Part shown: piece after piece, positions 62,707-64,000 of the stretch
Layout: each line of letters starts with the position of its first letter
How positions within the stretch are numbered: position 1 is the first letter of the stretch
DNA from: Actinomycetes bacterium
Lineage (GTDB): Bacteria; Actinomycetota; Acidimicrobiia; Acidimicrobiales; Acidimicrobiaceae
Direction of reading: 5' to 3'
Assembly: GCA_021805205.1 (NCBI GenBank)
Contig: JAJZFV010000032.1
Coordinates: 1-64,000, forward strand
Length of the DNA: 64,000 bases
Made by a program: the position numbers and the translations under genes
The notes under the pieces: generated by a model
The model's input: the letters and a program-made list of their open reading frames with translations, nothing else
Database searches by the model: none
Told to the model about the DNA's origin: nothing

Positions 62707-64000
62707 TCAGATAAGTAGGTCTTTCGCCTGCTCTCGGAGCTCTACGCGACGTACTTTACCGGTAGCAGTAGTTGGAAAAGAGGCGACGAAGACGATCTTT
62801 CTTGGTCGCTCAAAGGATGGAAGTCCCTCGCGACAGTGGGCAATCAGTTCCTCTTCAGTAACTGATTCACCTTCATTTAGGATGACGAAGGCCACCGGCT
62901 TTTCTAGTTGATCTTCGTCGATGGCACTTACCACCACCGCTTGGGCTACTGCTCTGTGTTTTACTAACTCTTCTTCTACCTCTGTGGGTGAGACCCATAT
63001 ACCAGAGGCTTTGAGCATGTCAGAGGTGCGACCTAAACAGCGGTAGTACCCTTCACTGTCTTTGATGTAGGTATCACCAGTTCGAAGCCACTCCCCTTGA
63101 AATACTTCGCGCGACGCCTCGTATCGGCTGTAGTATCCAATCGCTGTTGAGTCGCCTTTGACAAATAGTGTTCCGGCCTCATCGATAGCGGCTTCACTTC
63201 CGTCGTCTTTGAGAATCTTTAGCTGATATCCAGGGACTGCGACGCCGGTTGTTCCAGGTCTTACCTCATTTTCCCGGTTGGAGAGAAAGATGTGGAGCAT
63301 CTCGGTCATACCTATCCCGTCGAGGATGTCAAAGCCGAAGCGTGTTGTAAATTTTTTGTATAGCGATGGCGGAAGAGGTTCGCCAGCCGATGCACTCAAA
63401 CGTACACTCGCCATCTTTTTGGCGTCTACATCGCTGTGGATCATATTGGCAAAGAAGGTTGGTCCTCCAAAAAAGAGGGTGGCACCATGACGTTCGACTT
63501 GATCGGCGATCAGATCTGGTTTGGATGGATTTGCGACCAGGATGGTTGTAGCGCCTACAAAGAGCGGAAATAGGATTGAATTTCCTAGACCGTAGGCGAA
63601 GAATGCCTTGGCTGCCGAGAGGGTTCGGTCGTCCTCTCGAATCCCAAGGACGTTGACGCCGTAGTTTTTAGCTGCTACCTCTATTGAACCATGACGGTGC
63701 ATTGCACCTTTGGGCCTTCCAGTTGTACCCGAGGTGTAAAGCCAAAAGCAAGGTGAATCTACTCCGGTATATCGGAGCTTTCGATCAAAGAAGGCGCAAT
63801 CCTCGACCTTGCTTAGATCGCCGAATCGATACCTGCTGTCGACCTCTTCACCGCCGCTGCAGTAGATTATTTCGAGTTCGGGAAGTAAGGTGGTGGCTAG
63901 CGCGGCTTGGATCATTGAACGATACTGAGGCGATATAGCTAGTGCCCTAGCTCGTGAATCGAGTACTAACTCGATTATCTGATCTCCGTGGAGCATGGTT
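62707..64000 (-). CDS. Benzoate-CoA ligase family protein (cut by right edge)
   Basis: About 431 codons of an AMP-forming acyl-CoA ligase; the frame is open past base 64000, so the N-terminal ~90 residues lie outside. The ATP loop YTSGTTGRPKGAMHRH, KAFFAYGLGNSILFPL, SASAGEPLPPSLY, ILDGIGMTEMLHIF and the hinge-region GEWLRTGDTY are those of benzoate/hydroxybenzoate-CoA ligases; the catalytic Lys is in PTTATGKVRRVELR at the end. It makes an aroyl-CoA from benzoate or a substituted benzoate. It is the first visible gene of the minus-strand aromatic-CoA cluster containing ferredoxin reductase, ferredoxin, dehydrogenase and thiolase. Confidence 0.9.
   Translation of the reverse strand, partial: TMLHGDQIIELVLDSRARALAISPQYRSMIQAALATTLLPELEIIYCSGGEEVDSRYRFGDLSKVEDCAFFDRKLRYTGVDSPCFWLYTSGTTGRPKGAMHRHGSIEVAAKNYGVNVLGIREDDRTLSAAKAFFAYGLGNSILFPLFVGATTILVANPSKPDLIADQVERHGATLFFGGPTFFANMIHSDVDAKKMASVRLSASAGEPLPPSLYKKFTTRFGFDILDGIGMTEMLHIFLSNRENEVRPGTTGVAVPGYQLKILKDDGSEAAIDEAGTLFVKGDSTAIGYYSRYEASREVFQGEWLRTGDTYIKDSEGYYRCLGRTSDMLKASGIWVSPTEVEEELVKHRAVAQAVVVSAIDEDQLEKPVAFVILNEGESVTEEELIAHCREGLPSFERPRKIVFVASFPTTATGKVRRVELREQAKDLLI

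Overview
The window looks like a chromosomal segment of a medium-GC actinobacterium, most likely of the class Acidimicrobiia; the genus cannot be fixed from the sequence. The signs are frequent GTG and TTG starts behind strong AGGAG-type ribosome sites, an actinobacterial 7Fe ferredoxin, IclR, LacI and MerR regulators, an adenosylcobalamin-dependent ribonucleotide reductase, and at the left edge the ~42-residue 'TPDGKGYWLVASDGGIFSYGD' type repeat that is common in this class. I found no tRNA, rRNA, CRISPR array, insertion sequence or phage gene.

Layout. 1-478: start of a secreted repeat protein that runs off the left edge. 769-3930: a large c-di-GMP enzyme (GAF-GGDEF-EAL). 5054-8833: a two-gene glycosylation operon (DPM1-like GT2 plus YfhO-like membrane protein). 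9388-12213: class II ribonucleotide reductase NrdJ behind a tandem pair of NrdR-type boxes. 12755-14716: a metal-type MerR regulator and a glutaredoxin-thioredoxin reductase fusion. 14814-21820: an aromatic ring-cleavage region (amidohydrolase, LigA/LigB dioxygenase, divergent IclR with a perfect 26-bp palindrome between them, a decayed CaiB-type CoA-transferase, a citryl-CoA lyase-like protein and an SMP-30 protein). 22928-26295: MFS transporter, PduO-type cobalamin adenosyltransferase and uronate isomerase family protein. 26482-31326: phosphatase, amylosucrase-type GH13 with a LacI-type operator, and a translationally coupled LarA-like racemase/epimerase plus gluconokinase pair. 31822-37829: a co-directional series of disulfide oxidoreductase, radical SAM protein, CDP-alcohol phosphotransferase, APC permease and methyltransferase. 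38266-48537: serine hydrolase, then a beta-glucoside locus (GH1 glucosidase, divergent LacI repressor, complete SBP_bac_5-type ABC transporter) with two identical LacI-type operators in the divergent promoter region. 49445-53467: a second, 1340-residue c-di-GMP enzyme. 53819-56745: EamA transporter and an ABC exporter whose ATPase gene carries an in-frame amber stop. 56942-64000: benzoate-CoA ligase (cut by the right edge), ferredoxin reductase, 7Fe ferredoxin, amidohydrolase, 3-hydroxyacyl-CoA dehydrogenase and 3-oxoadipyl-CoA-type thiolase, which together fit the ends of an aerobic CoA-dependent benzoate pathway.

How it fits together. The gene content suggests a heterotroph that takes up glucosides and sugar acids, degrades aromatic acids by both a ring-cleaving dioxygenase and a CoA-thioester route, and tunes behaviour with c-di-GMP. 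Cobalamin dependence is seen twice (NrdJ and the adenosyltransferase that makes its cofactor). The clearest regulatory signals read directly from the DNA are the NrdR box pair, the IclR palindrome and the LacI-type operators. The least explained units are the oxidoreductase/radical SAM/CDP-alcohol transferase operon and the LarA/gluconokinase pair. Two genes are visibly broken: the CaiB homologue and the ABC ATPase.
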